64,000 bases of DNA. It comes from Homoserinimonas aerilata. GTDB taxonomy: Bacteria > Actinomycetota > Actinomycetes > Actinomycetales > Microbacteriaceae. Location: positions 1-64,000 of the forward strand of contig NZ_VFOM01000003.1 of the NCBI RefSeq assembly GCF_006716125.1, written 5' to 3'. Under the pieces are notes generated by a model. That model saw nothing but the letters and a program-made list of their open reading frames with translations. It did not search any database and was not told the DNA's origin. Position numbers and translations under genes: made by a program. Positions 17,503-25,798 of the stretch are shown piece by piece. Each line of letters starts with the position of its first letter. The first letter of the stretch is position 1.

Positions 17503-18777
17503 ATGATCATCCGCGACGTTGCCATAGCGGGTGACGACCGGGGCGTGGACATCGAGATCCGCAACGGCCGAATCGCGGCGATCGTTCCGAGCGAGCTACG
17601 GCCGGATGCGAGCATCCGCCGGGTCGTGCTGCCGGGACTCGTCGACCTGCATGCACACCTGCGCGAGCCGGGCGGGGAACGCTCGGAGACGATCGAGACG
17701 GGAACGCGTGCTGCCGCCGCGGGAGGATTCACCGACGTCTTCGCGATGGCCAATCTGACCCCCGTCACGGATACCGCAGCACGCGTCAGGGATCTCAGGG
17801 CGCGTTCGCTGGGTGCCAGCGTGCGGGTTCACCCTGTTGGTGCCGCCAGCGTCGGCCTGCTCGGAGAGGAGCTGGTCGACCATGCGGCGCTGGCCGCCGA
17901 AGGGGTGACGCTCTTCTCGGATGACGGCAAGTGCCTGAGCGAAGCCGAAATGGTGCGTGAGGTGCTCGCCCGCATGGCCGAACTCGGCACCATTTTCGCC
18001 CAGCATGCGCAGGATCCGCAGATCGTGGGCGCCGGCGTCATCAATGAGCGGGTGGCACACGCTGCGGGGGCGGCGGGCTGGCCCGTGTCGGGTGAGGAGA
18101 CGATCGTGGCGCGCGACATCGCCCTGGCTGAGGCGACCGGCGGGCGCCTCCACGTGTGCCACGTGTCGACGAGGGGCACGGTCGAGCTCGTGCGGCGGGC
18201 GAAGGCGCGGGGCGTTCCTGTGAGCGCGGAGGTGACCCCGCACCACCTGGTGCTCACCGACGACGATGCGGCGCTCGCCGGGCCGGCGCTCAAGGTGAAC
18301 CCGCCGCTGAGGTCCCCTGAGGACGTCGCGGCCCTGCGCGAGGCGCTGCGCGACGGCACGATCGATGCCATCGGAACCGATCACGCACCCCATCCGGCCG
18401 AGACGAAGCGGATGCCATGGCCGGATGCCGCCTTCGGGCTGACGGCCCTGGAGACGGCGCTTCCCATCGTCTCCGAGGTCCTGACGAACGGCGGACGGAC
18501 CGACTGGGATGCCGTGGCCCGCGTCATGTCGTTCACGCCGGCGAGGATAGGGGGAATCGCCGATCTCGCCGGCCGCCCCGTCGCCGTGGGAGAACCCGCG
18601 ACCTTCTGCATGGTGCAGCCCGGTCACCGCTGGACGGTGCATGCCGAGCGAATGTTCAGTCGCTCCCACAACACGCCGTTCGAGGGCCGCAGCCTGACCG
18701 CCCGCGTCCTCGCCACCGTGATCGACGGTCGCGTGGTGCATGCGGGCGACGACGACGTGTTCGCCGCCTCCCGCTGA
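17503..18777 (+). CDS. pyrC: Dihydroorotase (PyrC type)
   Basis: A 424-residue amidohydrolase. The metal and substrate motif DLHAHLREPG has His50, His52 and Arg54; this Arg contacts the carboxylate of dihydroorotate, arguing against a plain dihydropyrimidinase. Further motifs are FSDDGKCLSE, HVCHVSTRGTVEL, EVTPHHLVLTD, ALKVNPPLRSPED and IGTDHAPH, all standard for type I dihydroorotase. A GTG at 17497 overlapping the pyrK stop is an alternative start. As the last gene of the operon it would either close or, in a catabolic context, open the dihydroorotate ring. Confidence 0.9.
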   Translation: MIIRDVAIAGDDRGVDIEIRNGRIAAIVPSELRPDASIRRVVLPGLVDLHAHLREPGGERSETIETGTRAAAAGGFTDVFAMANLTPVTDTAARVRDLRARSLGASVRVHPVGAASVGLLGEELVDHAALAAEGVTLFSDDGKCLSEAEMVREVLARMAELGTIFAQHAQDPQIVGAGVINERVAHAAGAAGWPVSGEETIVARDIALAEATGGRLHVCHVSTRGTVELVRRAKARGVPVSAEVTPHHLVLTDDDAALAGPALKVNPPLRSPEDVAALREALRDGTIDAIGTDHAPHPAETKRMPWPDAAFGLTALETALPIVSEVLTNGGRTDWDAVARVMSFTPARIGGIADLAGRPVAVGEPATFCMVQPGHRWTVHAERMFSRSHNTPFEGRSLTARVLATVIDGRVVHAGDDDVFAASR

Positions 18778-18783
18778 CGGCGA

Positions 18784-18858
18784 TGCGAGCCGTTTTCGGC
18801 GATTCGCGCCCGCGCTCGCGGGCTCGAATCGCCGAAAACGCCTCGGAACGACGGATGC
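18784..18858. repeat. Dispersed palindromic repeat A, copy 2
   Basis: A 75-bp element 6 bp after the pyrC stop, 69/75 identical to copy 1 at 7056. Here the palindrome is perfect: 16-bp arms at 18791-18806 and 18825-18840, with a nested CCCGCG-N2-CGCGGG palindrome in the 18-nt loop. It can fold into a very stable hairpin and may end or protect the operon transcript. Confidence 0.88.
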
Positions 18859-18867
18859 TCCCGGTTT

Positions 18868-18895
18868 TTGACCACTCCGCGCGGGCTGGTATAGT
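18868..18895 (+). promoter_or_regulatory. Promoter of the tRNA-Arg gene
   Basis: TTGACC at 18868-18873 and TATAGT at 18890-18895 with a 16-nt spacer, 29 nt before the mature tRNA start. Confidence 0.7.
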
Positions 18896-18924
18896 CATTC
18901 AGTTGGGTTTTTCGCCCGACAGTT

Positions 18925-19000
18925 GCGCCCGTAGCTCAGCGGATAGAGCAATTGACTACGGATCAATAGGCCGGGGGTTCAAATCCCTCCGGGCGCACCA
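18925..19000 (+). tRNA. tRNA-Arg (anticodon ACG)
   Basis: A 76-nt cloverleaf with CCA encoded at 18998-19000. The 7-bp acceptor stem pairs GCGCCCG with CGGGCGC. The D-arm has GCTC/GAGC. The anticodon stem ATTGA/TCAAT encloses the loop CTACGGA (anticodon ACG, reading CGU and, after A34 deamination, CGC/CGA). The T-arm is GGGGG-TTCAAAT-CCCTC. The tRNA adenosine deaminase TadA at 48209 is the enzyme expected to modify this A34. Confidence 0.97.
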
Positions 19001-19006
19001 CATCCG

Positions 19007-19031
19007 AAAGCCCCGCCTCGTGCGGGGCTTT
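19007..19031 (+). terminator. Intrinsic terminator after tRNA-Arg
   Basis: Perfect 10-bp arms AAAGCCCCGC and GCGGGGCTTT around a 5-nt loop, ending in TTT. Located 7 nt after the tRNA and before the convergent VIT-family gene, so it may serve both strands. Confidence 0.85.
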
Positions 19032-19048
19032 CGCGTTCCCCAGGGATG

Positions 19049-19768
19049 TCAGACTACGCCTGCGGTTCCGAGAAGTGACCCGATGATGAAGGTTGCGGCG
19101 AGTGCGATCGCCCCGCCGATGACCACGCGCAGAGTCGGGCGAAGCCAGGGGCTGCCGCCGATGCGTGCGCTCGTCGCGCCCGTGATCGCGAGGGCGAGCA
19201 GCACGGCCGCGAAAGTCACGGGAACTCTGATCGTCTCCGGCGGCAGCAGGATGGCGACGAGGGGCAGGAGCGCGCCGATGAAGAACGCGAGGGCGGATGC
19301 TCCGGCAGCCTGCCACGGGCTGACGACATCTTCTTCGTTGATGCCCAGCTCTGCTTCGAGGTGGGCTGTGAGTGCGTCGTGCGCGGTCAGCTCCTCGGCG
19401 ACACGTGCTGCGGTCGCGCGGGTGAGTCCCTTGGCTTCGTAGATCTCGGCCAGCTCGGCGAGTTCTTCTTCGGGCATCGTCGCGAGCTCTGTTCGTTCCT
19501 TCGCGATGAGGGCGTGCTGGCTGTCACGCTGGCTGCTCACCGACACGTACTCGCCGAGCGCCATGGAGATCGCACCGCCGACCAGCCCGGCGATGCCGGC
19601 CGTCAGGATGGGTGCGACCGCGGAGGTTGCGCCCGCAACCCCGACGACGATTGCGGCGACGGAGACGATGCCGTCGTTGGCCCCGAGCACGCCCGCCCGC
19701 AGCCAGTTGAGACGCCCAGCGAAGCCGGCGCCGTGGGGTTCGTTGGGGTGGGATGCATCGAGGGTCAT
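19049..19768 (-). CDS. VIT1/CCC1-family metal transporter
   Basis: About 239 residues. The N-terminal signature (LNWLRAGVLGANDGIVSVAAIVVGVAG) and the following GGAISMALGEYVSVSSQRDSQ are the hallmark of vacuolar iron transporter-like proteins. A charged cytoplasmic helical domain (roughly 85-140) and three C-terminal membrane segments complete the usual layout. Such proteins export Fe2+ or Mn2+. The ATG at 19768 is chosen because TAAAGT ends 7 nt upstream, which fits a leaderless transcript. Confidence 0.92.
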   Translation of the reverse strand: MTLDASHPNEPHGAGFAGRLNWLRAGVLGANDGIVSVAAIVVGVAGATSAVAPILTAGIAGLVGGAISMALGEYVSVSSQRDSQHALIAKERTELATMPEEELAELAEIYEAKGLTRATAARVAEELTAHDALTAHLEAELGINEEDVVSPWQAAGASALAFFIGALLPLVAILLPPETIRVPVTFAAVLLALAITGATSARIGGSPWLRPTLRVVIGGAIALAATFIIGSLLGTAGVV

Positions 19769-19896
19769 GACGGTCACTTTACGGGTCACGGGTCTCAACC
19801 GCTCAGAGGGTGGCTCGTGTCAAACGCCGCGAGTAGAGTGCACAGCACGGAGCGTCGTCAAGGGTCACCGCGGATGGCCGGATCGGATGCGAGCAC

Positions 19897-21429
19897 ATGA
19901 CTGCAGCTGTCACCGGAACAGTCGACAAGGCCGGGTGGAAGCCCAACGACAAGTGGCTGTTCGGCATCGTTCTGGCCGTGATCAACTTCTGGTTGTTCGC
20001 CCAGACCCTCCTCAATGTCATCCCGGGTATCCAGGATCAGCTCGGCGTGGAGCGCACACTCGCCAATCTGGCGGTGTCGGTGACGTCGCTGTTCTCGGGG
20101 ATCTTCATCGTGGTCGCGGGCGGCCTGGCCGATCGGATCGGGCGGGTCAAGATCCTGTATCTGGGCATCTACCTGAGCATCCTGGGTTCGCTGCTGATCG
20201 CGTTGACGCCGGAGGATCTCGGCGCCGTGACATCCGCGATGCTTCTCGGCGGCCGCGTCATCCAGGGGCTGTCGGCCGCGTGCATCATGCCGTAGTCGAT
20301 GGCGCTGATCAAGAGCTTCTATGAAGGGAAGGCGCGACAGCGGGCCCTCTCGTTCTGGTCCATCGGGTCGTGGGGCGGGTCAGGCTTCTGCGCACTCTTC
20401 GGCGGCCTGATGGCATCCAGTGTGCTGGGCTGGCGGTCCATCTTCTGGATCTCGATCGTGCTGTCCGTCCTGGCGCTGTTCCTTTTGCGCGGCACTCCCG
20501 AGTCGCGCGCTGAGCGGTCGCCGGATGCCGCGGCCCACCGTTTCGACTGGTCGGGGCTGGTCTGCTTCATCATCATGCTGCTGGCGATCAACGTGTACAT
20601 CTCGCAGGGGCCGAACATCGGCTGGCTGAGCTGGAGTGGGATCGCGCTGCTCGTCATCTTCATCGCGTTCCTGCTGGCGTTCCTGCAGATCGAGACCGGC
20701 AAGGTCACATCCTTCATCGACCTGAAGCTGTTCAGAAACGGCACGTTCACGGGCGCGACCCTGTCGAACTTTCTGCTGAACGGTGCCGCGGGTACCCTCA
20801 TCGTCTCGCTCGGCCTGGTGCAGATCGCGGCAGGGATGAGCTCGCTGCAGTCGGGGCTGCTGACGCTCGGCTATCTGGTGGCGATCCTCGCGACCATCAG
20901 GGTGGGCGAGAAGCTGCTGCAGCGTTTCGGCCCGAAGAAGCCGATGCTCTGGGGCAGCATCATCACCGGCGTGGGCATCCTGATGTGCTCGATGACGTTC
21001 CTGCTGATCGACCAGTACATCGTGTTCAGCGTCATCGGTTTCACCCTGTTCGGCATCGGTCTCGGCTTCTATGCGACCCCGTCGACGGATGCCGCGCTGT
21101 CGAATGTTCCGGATGACCAGGTCGGTGCCGCATCCGGAATCTACAAGATGGCGTCGTCACTGGGCAACGCGATCGGGGTGGCCATCTCGGCCGCCCTCTA
21201 TGTTGCGGGGCAGGCCGTCGACCCGGAGCTCATCCAGTCGTGGGGCCTGTTCCTGGGGCGTCAGGACAATGTCGCGCTGCGCTTCGGCGGGGCGATCGGG
21301 CTGCTGTTCAACGTGCTGATGGTCGTGATCGCCATCGCCTCCATCATCCTCACGGTGCCGTCGAAGCGTTCGAAGGAAGAGGAGGAGGCGGTGCACGACG
21401 AGGTCGCGCCTCCGGCGTTCGGCAACTGA
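19897..21429 (+). pseudogene. MFS multidrug-type transporter (DHA2-like) interrupted by an in-frame TAG
   Basis: One continuous frame of about 510 codons encodes a DHA2-like transporter (first segment WLFGIVLAVINFWLFAQ; motif A GGLADRIGRVKILY). It is cut by TAG at 20293-20295, within the segment CIMP-stop-SMALIKSFYEG. No frameshift is needed: reading resumes in frame at 20296, and an ATG at 20299 could restart a C-terminal piece of 376 residues. Relatives have Ala or Ser at this place, so a single TCG to TAG change would explain it. It is a recent pseudogene, a readthrough case or a sequencing error. The convergent TetR gene is the likely regulator. Confidence 0.8.
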
Positions 21430-21439
21430 GTCGCTGCGC

Positions 21440-22051
21440 TCAGTACTCGGTGAGCAGCTTCACCCACGCTTCGACGAGCACGTCGATCGCCGGGTCGTGT
21501 TCGTGGTCCCACTGGTTGATGATCCAGTTCATGTTCGCCCGGTCGAGCATCTCGAAGGCGAGCACGCCGCGAAAGTGTCGGCTGGCGGGGGCGAAGCGGT
21601 CGGCGAGGTCGAGGCCGTCCTTGATATCGCTCGCGACCTCTTCGGCCCACGCGTCGACGAGCTCGCGGATCTCGGGCTCGACGGCGGCGGCAACGAATGC
21701 CGAGGTGATGTAGGGGCGGATGGCGGGCCAGCGGCTGACCTGCGTGCGCACCCATTCGCCGATTCGCGCGGGGTCGCCCGAGTGCACGACGTCGACGAGG
21801 GCGGCGGCGGTGGATGCTCGGGCCGGCGACGAGGCGCGTTCCAGGATGTGGTCGAGGTCGCCGATGAGCGCCGACATGACTGCGCGACGCGACGGGAAGT
21901 GCGCATAGAACGTCACCCGCGTTGTGCCTGCGGCGGTGGCGATGTCGTCGATCGTGGTGGCCGCGTAGCCCTGCGACTCGAACAGTTCGAGCGCGGTGTC
22001 CAACAGTCGTTGGCGCGTCTGCTCCTTCTGCGCGGTACGGAGATTGGCCAT
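21440..22051 (-). CDS. TetR-family transcriptional regulator
   Basis: A 203-residue protein with an N-terminal TetR HTH (ALELFESQGYAATTIDDIATAAG, then VTFYAHFPSRRAVM) and a divergent ligand-binding domain. TAAGGT ends 6 nt before the ATG, which suggests leaderless expression. It is convergent with the broken MFS transporter, a common regulator/efflux arrangement. It also lies 69 bp from the end of the P450 operon on the same strand. Confidence 0.92.
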   Translation of the reverse strand: MANLRTAQKEQTRQRLLDTALELFESQGYAATTIDDIATAAGTTRVTFYAHFPSRRAVMSALIGDLDHILERASSPARASTAAALVDVVHSGDPARIGEWVRTQVSRWPAIRPYITSAFVAAAVEPEIRELVDAWAEEVASDIKDGLDLADRFAPASRHFRGVLAFEMLDRANMNWIINQWDHEHDPAIDVLVEAWVKLLTEY

Positions 22052-22120
22052 TCGTCAACCTTAGCGAGGGGTGTGATCGGGGCCGTGCTGATGGCCGGTG
22101 AAGGGGGACGTGTCGTCGGT

Positions 22121-23248
22121 TCAGTCGCAGAGCTTGCGCAGACGGGGGATGGGGATGCGGTAGTTGACGGATACGGCAGCCGCGGTGCCGTCGTCGTGCC
22201 GCCATCGCAGCAGCGCGGGCCCGTCGAGGGCACCGTCCACCAGTTCGGGTTCTCCCACGAGGGGTGTCCGGCCGGCGACGCGAATGTTGAGGTCGAAGAG
22301 TTCGGTCCAGAAGTAGGGCTGAGCCTGCAGCTCGGGGGCCGCATCGCCGTGCAGCAGGGCGCCTGCGGCGACTCTCGCCTGCTCGATGGCGCTGTGCCAG
22401 ATGGGGCTGCGCACATTGGCGCCGGCTAGAGGGAACGCGGCGACGTCTCCGGCCGCGACGATCTCGGGGCGGAGCCTGCCGCGGCTGTCGACGGCGAGGG
22501 GGCCGCCGTCGGCCAGCCCGCTCCCTTCGAGCCATTCGGTGTTGGGGATGTCGCCGACGGCGCTGAGGAGAATCTCGCCGTCGATGATGGTTCCGTCAGC
22601 GAGTTCCACCCGTGACCTGCCATCCTGGTCGACCACTCGGGCACCCGGGGTGATGATGAGGGTGAGGCCGCGTGCCGTGGCGGCGGCGGTGATGTGGCTG
22701 CTCAGGTAGGGGCCGAGCTGTCGCTCCAGGGGCGGCTCGTTGGTGACGACGGTCACGCGGCATCCGGCCTCGAGGGCGCCGGAGGCGGCCTCCATGCCGA
22801 GGGGGCCGCCGCCGACGATGACCACGTCTGGTCGTGACGACAGCTTCTCGCGGAGGGCGAGTGCGTCGTCGAGGGTGCGGAGCACCAGTTCGTCAGACCC
22901 GGTTCCGAGTCGTCTGGCCCGCGAACCGCTGGCGATCACCAGCCCGTCGTATTCGAGTTCCGTTCCATCGTCGAGTGTCAGTACGCGGCGGTCTGCGTCG
23001 AGCCCGACCGCGGTGCGGCCGAGCAACTCTGTTGCCCCGTGGTCGGGCGGTGGGAGTTCGTGCGAGGTGAGGTCGGTGTCGCTGCGCAGAAGCGCCTTCG
23101 ACAGTGCAGGGCGGCTGTATGCAGGCCGCGTCTCGGCGCCGACCATGGTCAGCTCGCCGTCGAAGCCGCCTGCGCGCAGGGAGTCCGCCGCGGTGAGCCC
23201 GGCGATGCCGTTGCCCACCACGACGATCCTCTTCAGTGTCGACACCAT
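22121..23248 (-). CDS. Ferredoxin reductase, FAD/NAD(P)-dependent (P450 redox partner)
   Basis: A 375-residue pyridine-nucleotide-disulfide-type oxidoreductase with an N-terminal FAD motif (VVGNGIAGLTAADSL) and a second Rossmann motif for NAD(P)H (IVGGGPLGMEAASGALEAG). A C-terminal reductase domain resembles rhodocoxin/putidaredoxin reductases. Its ATG directly follows the ferredoxin stop (TGAATG). It moves electrons from NAD(P)H to the ferredoxin for the P450 at 23472. Confidence 0.92.
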   Translation of the reverse strand: MVSTLKRIVVVGNGIAGLTAADSLRAGGFDGELTMVGAETRPAYSRPALSKALLRSDTDLTSHELPPPDHGATELLGRTAVGLDADRRVLTLDDGTELEYDGLVIASGSRARRLGTGSDELVLRTLDDALALREKLSSRPDVVIVGGGPLGMEAASGALEAGCRVTVVTNEPPLERQLGPYLSSHITAAATARGLTLIITPGARVVDQDGRSRVELADGTIIDGEILLSAVGDIPNTEWLEGSGLADGGPLAVDSRGRLRPEIVAAGDVAAFPLAGANVRSPIWHSAIEQARVAAGALLHGDAAPELQAQPYFWTELFDLNIRVAGRTPLVGEPELVDGALDGPALLRWRHDDGTAAAVSVNYRIPIPRLRKLCD

Positions 23249-23446
23249 TCAGGCGCGCTCGGCCAGGCGCAGCGCGGCGACCGGGCAGACGCGCACCGCG
23301 GCGCGCGCTCGATCGAGTGCCGCGCCGTCCACCTCGGCGATGTCGATGACGAGTTCGCCGTCATCGTCCAGGTGCATGAGGTCTGGCGCTGCTTCTTCGC
23401 ACAGCCCGTGGCCCTCGCAGCGGGGGCGGTCGAGTTCGATTCTCAT
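23249..23446 (-). CDS. [3Fe-4S] ferredoxin (P450-associated)
   Basis: A 65-residue ferredoxin with only three cluster cysteines, Cys10, Cys16 and Cys54 (the last followed by Pro). His13 occupies the position of the missing fourth ligand (CEGHGLC), typical of actinobacterial 3Fe-4S ferredoxins paired with P450s. GGGAGAG precedes the start. It lies between the P450 and the reductase and carries electrons between them in the cytoplasm. Confidence 0.93.
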   Translation of the reverse strand: MRIELDRPRCEGHGLCEEAAPDLMHLDDDGELVIDIAEVDGAALDRARAAVRVCPVAALRLAERA

Positions 23447-23471
23447 GGTTGTCTCTCCCGGTGTTGCTGGG

Positions 23472-24650
23472 TCATGCCGGAACGACGTCGAGGACGTCGA
23501 GCTTCTCGATGCTTCGGGTGATGTTGCTCGGCACGCGCAGCTCCTCGCCGAGGCGGAACGACTGCACGTGCTTCGCGAGGGCTGCGACGACCGCGTGGCC
23601 CTCCATGCGGGCGAGGCCCTGGCCGGCGCAGCCGTGGGGGCCGTATCCGAAGGTCAGGTGGTCGACGGGGTTGCGGGCCACCAGGAACTCATCCGGGTTC
23701 TCGTAGTGGCGCTCGTCGTGGTTGCCCGCGCCGAAGAGGATGGCGATCTGGGCGCCCGCGGGCACCAGGGCACCATCGATCTCGACCTCGCGTGTGGTCT
23801 TGCGCCCCCACGCGTGCACCGGCGGCCAGAAGCGCAGCACTTCGGCGAATGCGGCGGAGACGAGCGACGGGTCCTGTCGCACGAGCTCGAACTGCTCGGG
23901 GTGGCGGCCGAAGAGCGCGACGACGTTGCCGATCGCGGCGATCGTCGTGTCGACGCCGGCGCCGAGGTACTGGTGGATGATGTGACCGGCGGTTCCCTCG
24001 GGGACCTCGCCGCGTGCTTCCGCGTCGAAGATCCCTCGCCCGATGGAGCCTTCGGCGAGGTCTTCCGCCGTGACGGTGCTGCACCACGCGTAGAGTTCGC
24101 CGGCGATGGGGAAGGCCTCCTGGGTGCGCTGGTTCATCGGGCCGATCACCTGCATTCCGGCTTGGCCCCAGCGCAGCATGTTGGCCTTCACCTCGCCGGT
24201 GAAGCCGATGAGGTTGGCGACGATCTCGAGCGGGAACTCCCGGGCGAGGCTGTCGATCACATCGAAGCTGCCGGTCTGTGCGAGTTCGGCGACCAGCGCA
24301 TCCGCCTTCTCGGTGATCTGCGCGCCGAGGCCGCGCAGTGCGCGAGGGGTGAGGTTCGCGGAGAGGGTGGCGCGCAGCTGCGTGTGCACGGGCGGGTCGG
24401 AGGCCAGTGATGTGCCCTGGAGCGCATCGTTGACGCCCGGGTTGAACCCGATCGCCTTGACGGAGGAGAAGGTCTCGGGGTCTGAGAGCGCGTCGCGGAT
24501 GGTGTCGTAGCGGGTGAGTGCGTAGACGTCGTTCGCGGGAAGGTGCACGACTGCGCCGAGATCGCGCAGCGCCGTGTAGGTGGGGAAGGGATCGATCAGA
24601 ACGTCGTCGGCAAAGAGGTCGATGTCTGAAGTTGCTGGTCCGTGTGCCAT
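23472..24650 (-). CDS. Cytochrome P450 monooxygenase
   Basis: A 392-residue soluble bacterial P450. The I-helix oxygen-activation motif reads GAGVDTT, the K-helix ExxR is EVLR, and the heme-binding loop FGYGPHGCAGQGLAR carries the axial cysteine near residue 341. GAGGAG lies 8 nt before the ATG. First gene of a three-gene P450, ferredoxin, reductase operon, divergent from the phosphotriesterase-like genes. It likely starts oxidation of the aromatic or lactone substrate handled by the island; no specific subfamily can be assigned by eye. Confidence 0.95.
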   Translation of the reverse strand: MAHGPATSDIDLFADDVLIDPFPTYTALRDLGAVVHLPANDVYALTRYDTIRDALSDPETFSSVKAIGFNPGVNDALQGTSLASDPPVHTQLRATLSANLTPRALRGLGAQITEKADALVAELAQTGSFDVIDSLAREFPLEIVANLIGFTGEVKANMLRWGQAGMQVIGPMNQRTQEAFPIAGELYAWCSTVTAEDLAEGSIGRGIFDAEARGEVPEGTAGHIIHQYLGAGVDTTIAAIGNVVALFGRHPEQFELVRQDPSLVSAAFAEVLRFWPPVHAWGRKTTREVEIDGALVPAGAQIAILFGAGNHDERHYENPDEFLVARNPVDHLTFGYGPHGCAGQGLARMEGHAVVAALAKHVQSFRLGEELRVPSNITRSIEKLDVLDVVPA

Positions 24651-24834
24651 GGCTGGTTCTCCTCATTGAGAGTCCGGATGTTCGGCTGAAATTTCAGCTT
24701 ACAGACAGTAAAGCGAGTGCTCTGAGATTAAGCAAGAGTGAAAACAAATTCGCTTGACGACGTGTAAAGTGACTGGCAGAATGACTGCACCGTTCGCAGA
24801 GCGGTCCAGAAGAAACTCAACGGAGAGGATCACC
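24651..24834. promoter_or_regulatory. Divergent control region of the P450 and phosphotriesterase-like operons
   Basis: A 184-bp gap, AT-richer than its surroundings. It contains TTGACG at 24754-24759 and TAAAGT at 24765-24770. These are too close to be one promoter pair, so each is only a candidate element of a different promoter. No clean operator palindrome was found. Confidence 0.4.
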
Positions 24835-25794
24835 GTGAACGACACTGTCAACACCGTCCTCGGCCCCGTGTCTGCCGAGAAGCTCGGTGTCGTCTCGATT
24901 CACGAGTCGCTGCTCTCGGTTATGCCCGGCGCCCAGTTCGCCTTCGACGTGACGATCGACCGTGCCGAGGTTTTCGACATCCTCGCCGACAAGCTCCGCG
25001 AATTCCGCGAACACGGCGGCGGCACGATCGTCGACAGCACGGGCATGTTCCACGGGCGCGACGTCACCCTCTACGAGGCCCTCTCGCGTACCACCGGCGT
25101 GCACATCGTCGCATCCACCGGTCAGGGCCCCGAGGGGATGCTCGGCGGTTACTACCTGACGCCGCAGACGAACCCGCCGACACCGTGGCCGGCGGAGAAG
25201 TTCGCCGAGCTGTTCGGCAAAGAGGTCTCTGAGGGGATGGTCGTCCCCCGTGTCGAGCGGCGGGCCGCTGCTGGCCTGGTCACGACCGCGACCACCCGCG
25301 AAGGTCGCACCGCCACAGACGAGAGCCTGGTGCGGGGTGCCGCGCGGGCTGCACTCGAGACCGGGGTCCCCGTCTCGATCCGTTACGGTGCCGATGCCCT
25401 CAGCGATCTCGACATCGTTCTCGACGAGAAGTTGCCGGCCGATCGCATCCTGATCGGCGGCCTTGACCGCACGGATGCTGTGGGTCTCGCCCTCGAGATC
25501 GCTGGCCGTAGTGCCTATGTCGGCATCGACAGTGTCGGCACCGAGGGTGGCGGGTATCTCAGCGATGCTGAGCGGGTCTCGCTGGTGGTGGAGCTGGTTG
25601 CGGCGGGTCATGCCGGGCGCATCCTGCTCTCGAGCAGCACGACCGGCGTGGCCAAGGGGCATCCGGGTCGCGATGTGGCGTTCGGTCACATCCTGAATAG
25701 TTTCGTGCCGGCGCTGAGCGCGGCGGGCGTCGACGACGCAACCATCCAGCGGATCCTCACGGACAACCCGCGCGAACTTCTCACGGTGAGGTAG
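24835..25794 (+). CDS. Phosphotriesterase-family pseudoenzyme (metal ligands lost)
   Basis: A 319-residue paralogue of the next gene (shared TVNTVLG start, GGGT-VD-TG, TGVHIVAST, AAGVD-ATI near the end). GGAGAGG supports the GTG at 24835. Compared with the intact copy, the HxH motif has become His23-Glu-Ser25 (second His lost), the bridging Lys is Thr, LTH is SIR, FGH is IGG, and the final Asp is replaced by Ser/Thr. All but one metal ligand are gone, so hydrolysis is not expected. It may be a structural or regulatory partner of the intact paralogue 4 nt downstream. Confidence 0.8.
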   Translation: MNDTVNTVLGPVSAEKLGVVSIHESLLSVMPGAQFAFDVTIDRAEVFDILADKLREFREHGGGTIVDSTGMFHGRDVTLYEALSRTTGVHIVASTGQGPEGMLGGYYLTPQTNPPTPWPAEKFAELFGKEVSEGMVVPRVERRAAAGLVTTATTREGRTATDESLVRGAARAALETGVPVSIRYGADALSDLDIVLDEKLPADRILIGGLDRTDAVGLALEIAGRSAYVGIDSVGTEGGGYLSDAERVSLVVELVAAGHAGRILLSSSTTGVAKGHPGRDVAFGHILNSFVPALSAAGVDDATIQRILTDNPRELLTVR

Positions 25795-25798
25795 AGCA

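Noticed and set aside
15351..18777. Reductive uracil degradation (dihydropyrimidine dehydrogenase, dihydropyrimidinase, beta-ureidopropionase) as the preferred reading
   Set aside because: PyrD lacks the ferredoxin extension of PreA, a PyrK-type subunit is present, and the PyrC protein has the dihydroorotase HLREPG motif; orotate chemistry fits better, although the M20 enzyme alone would not decide.
18925..19000. tRNA-flanked integration site
   Set aside because: No direct repeat of the tRNA 3' end was seen in the window and no integrase gene follows, although islands often start at tRNA genes.
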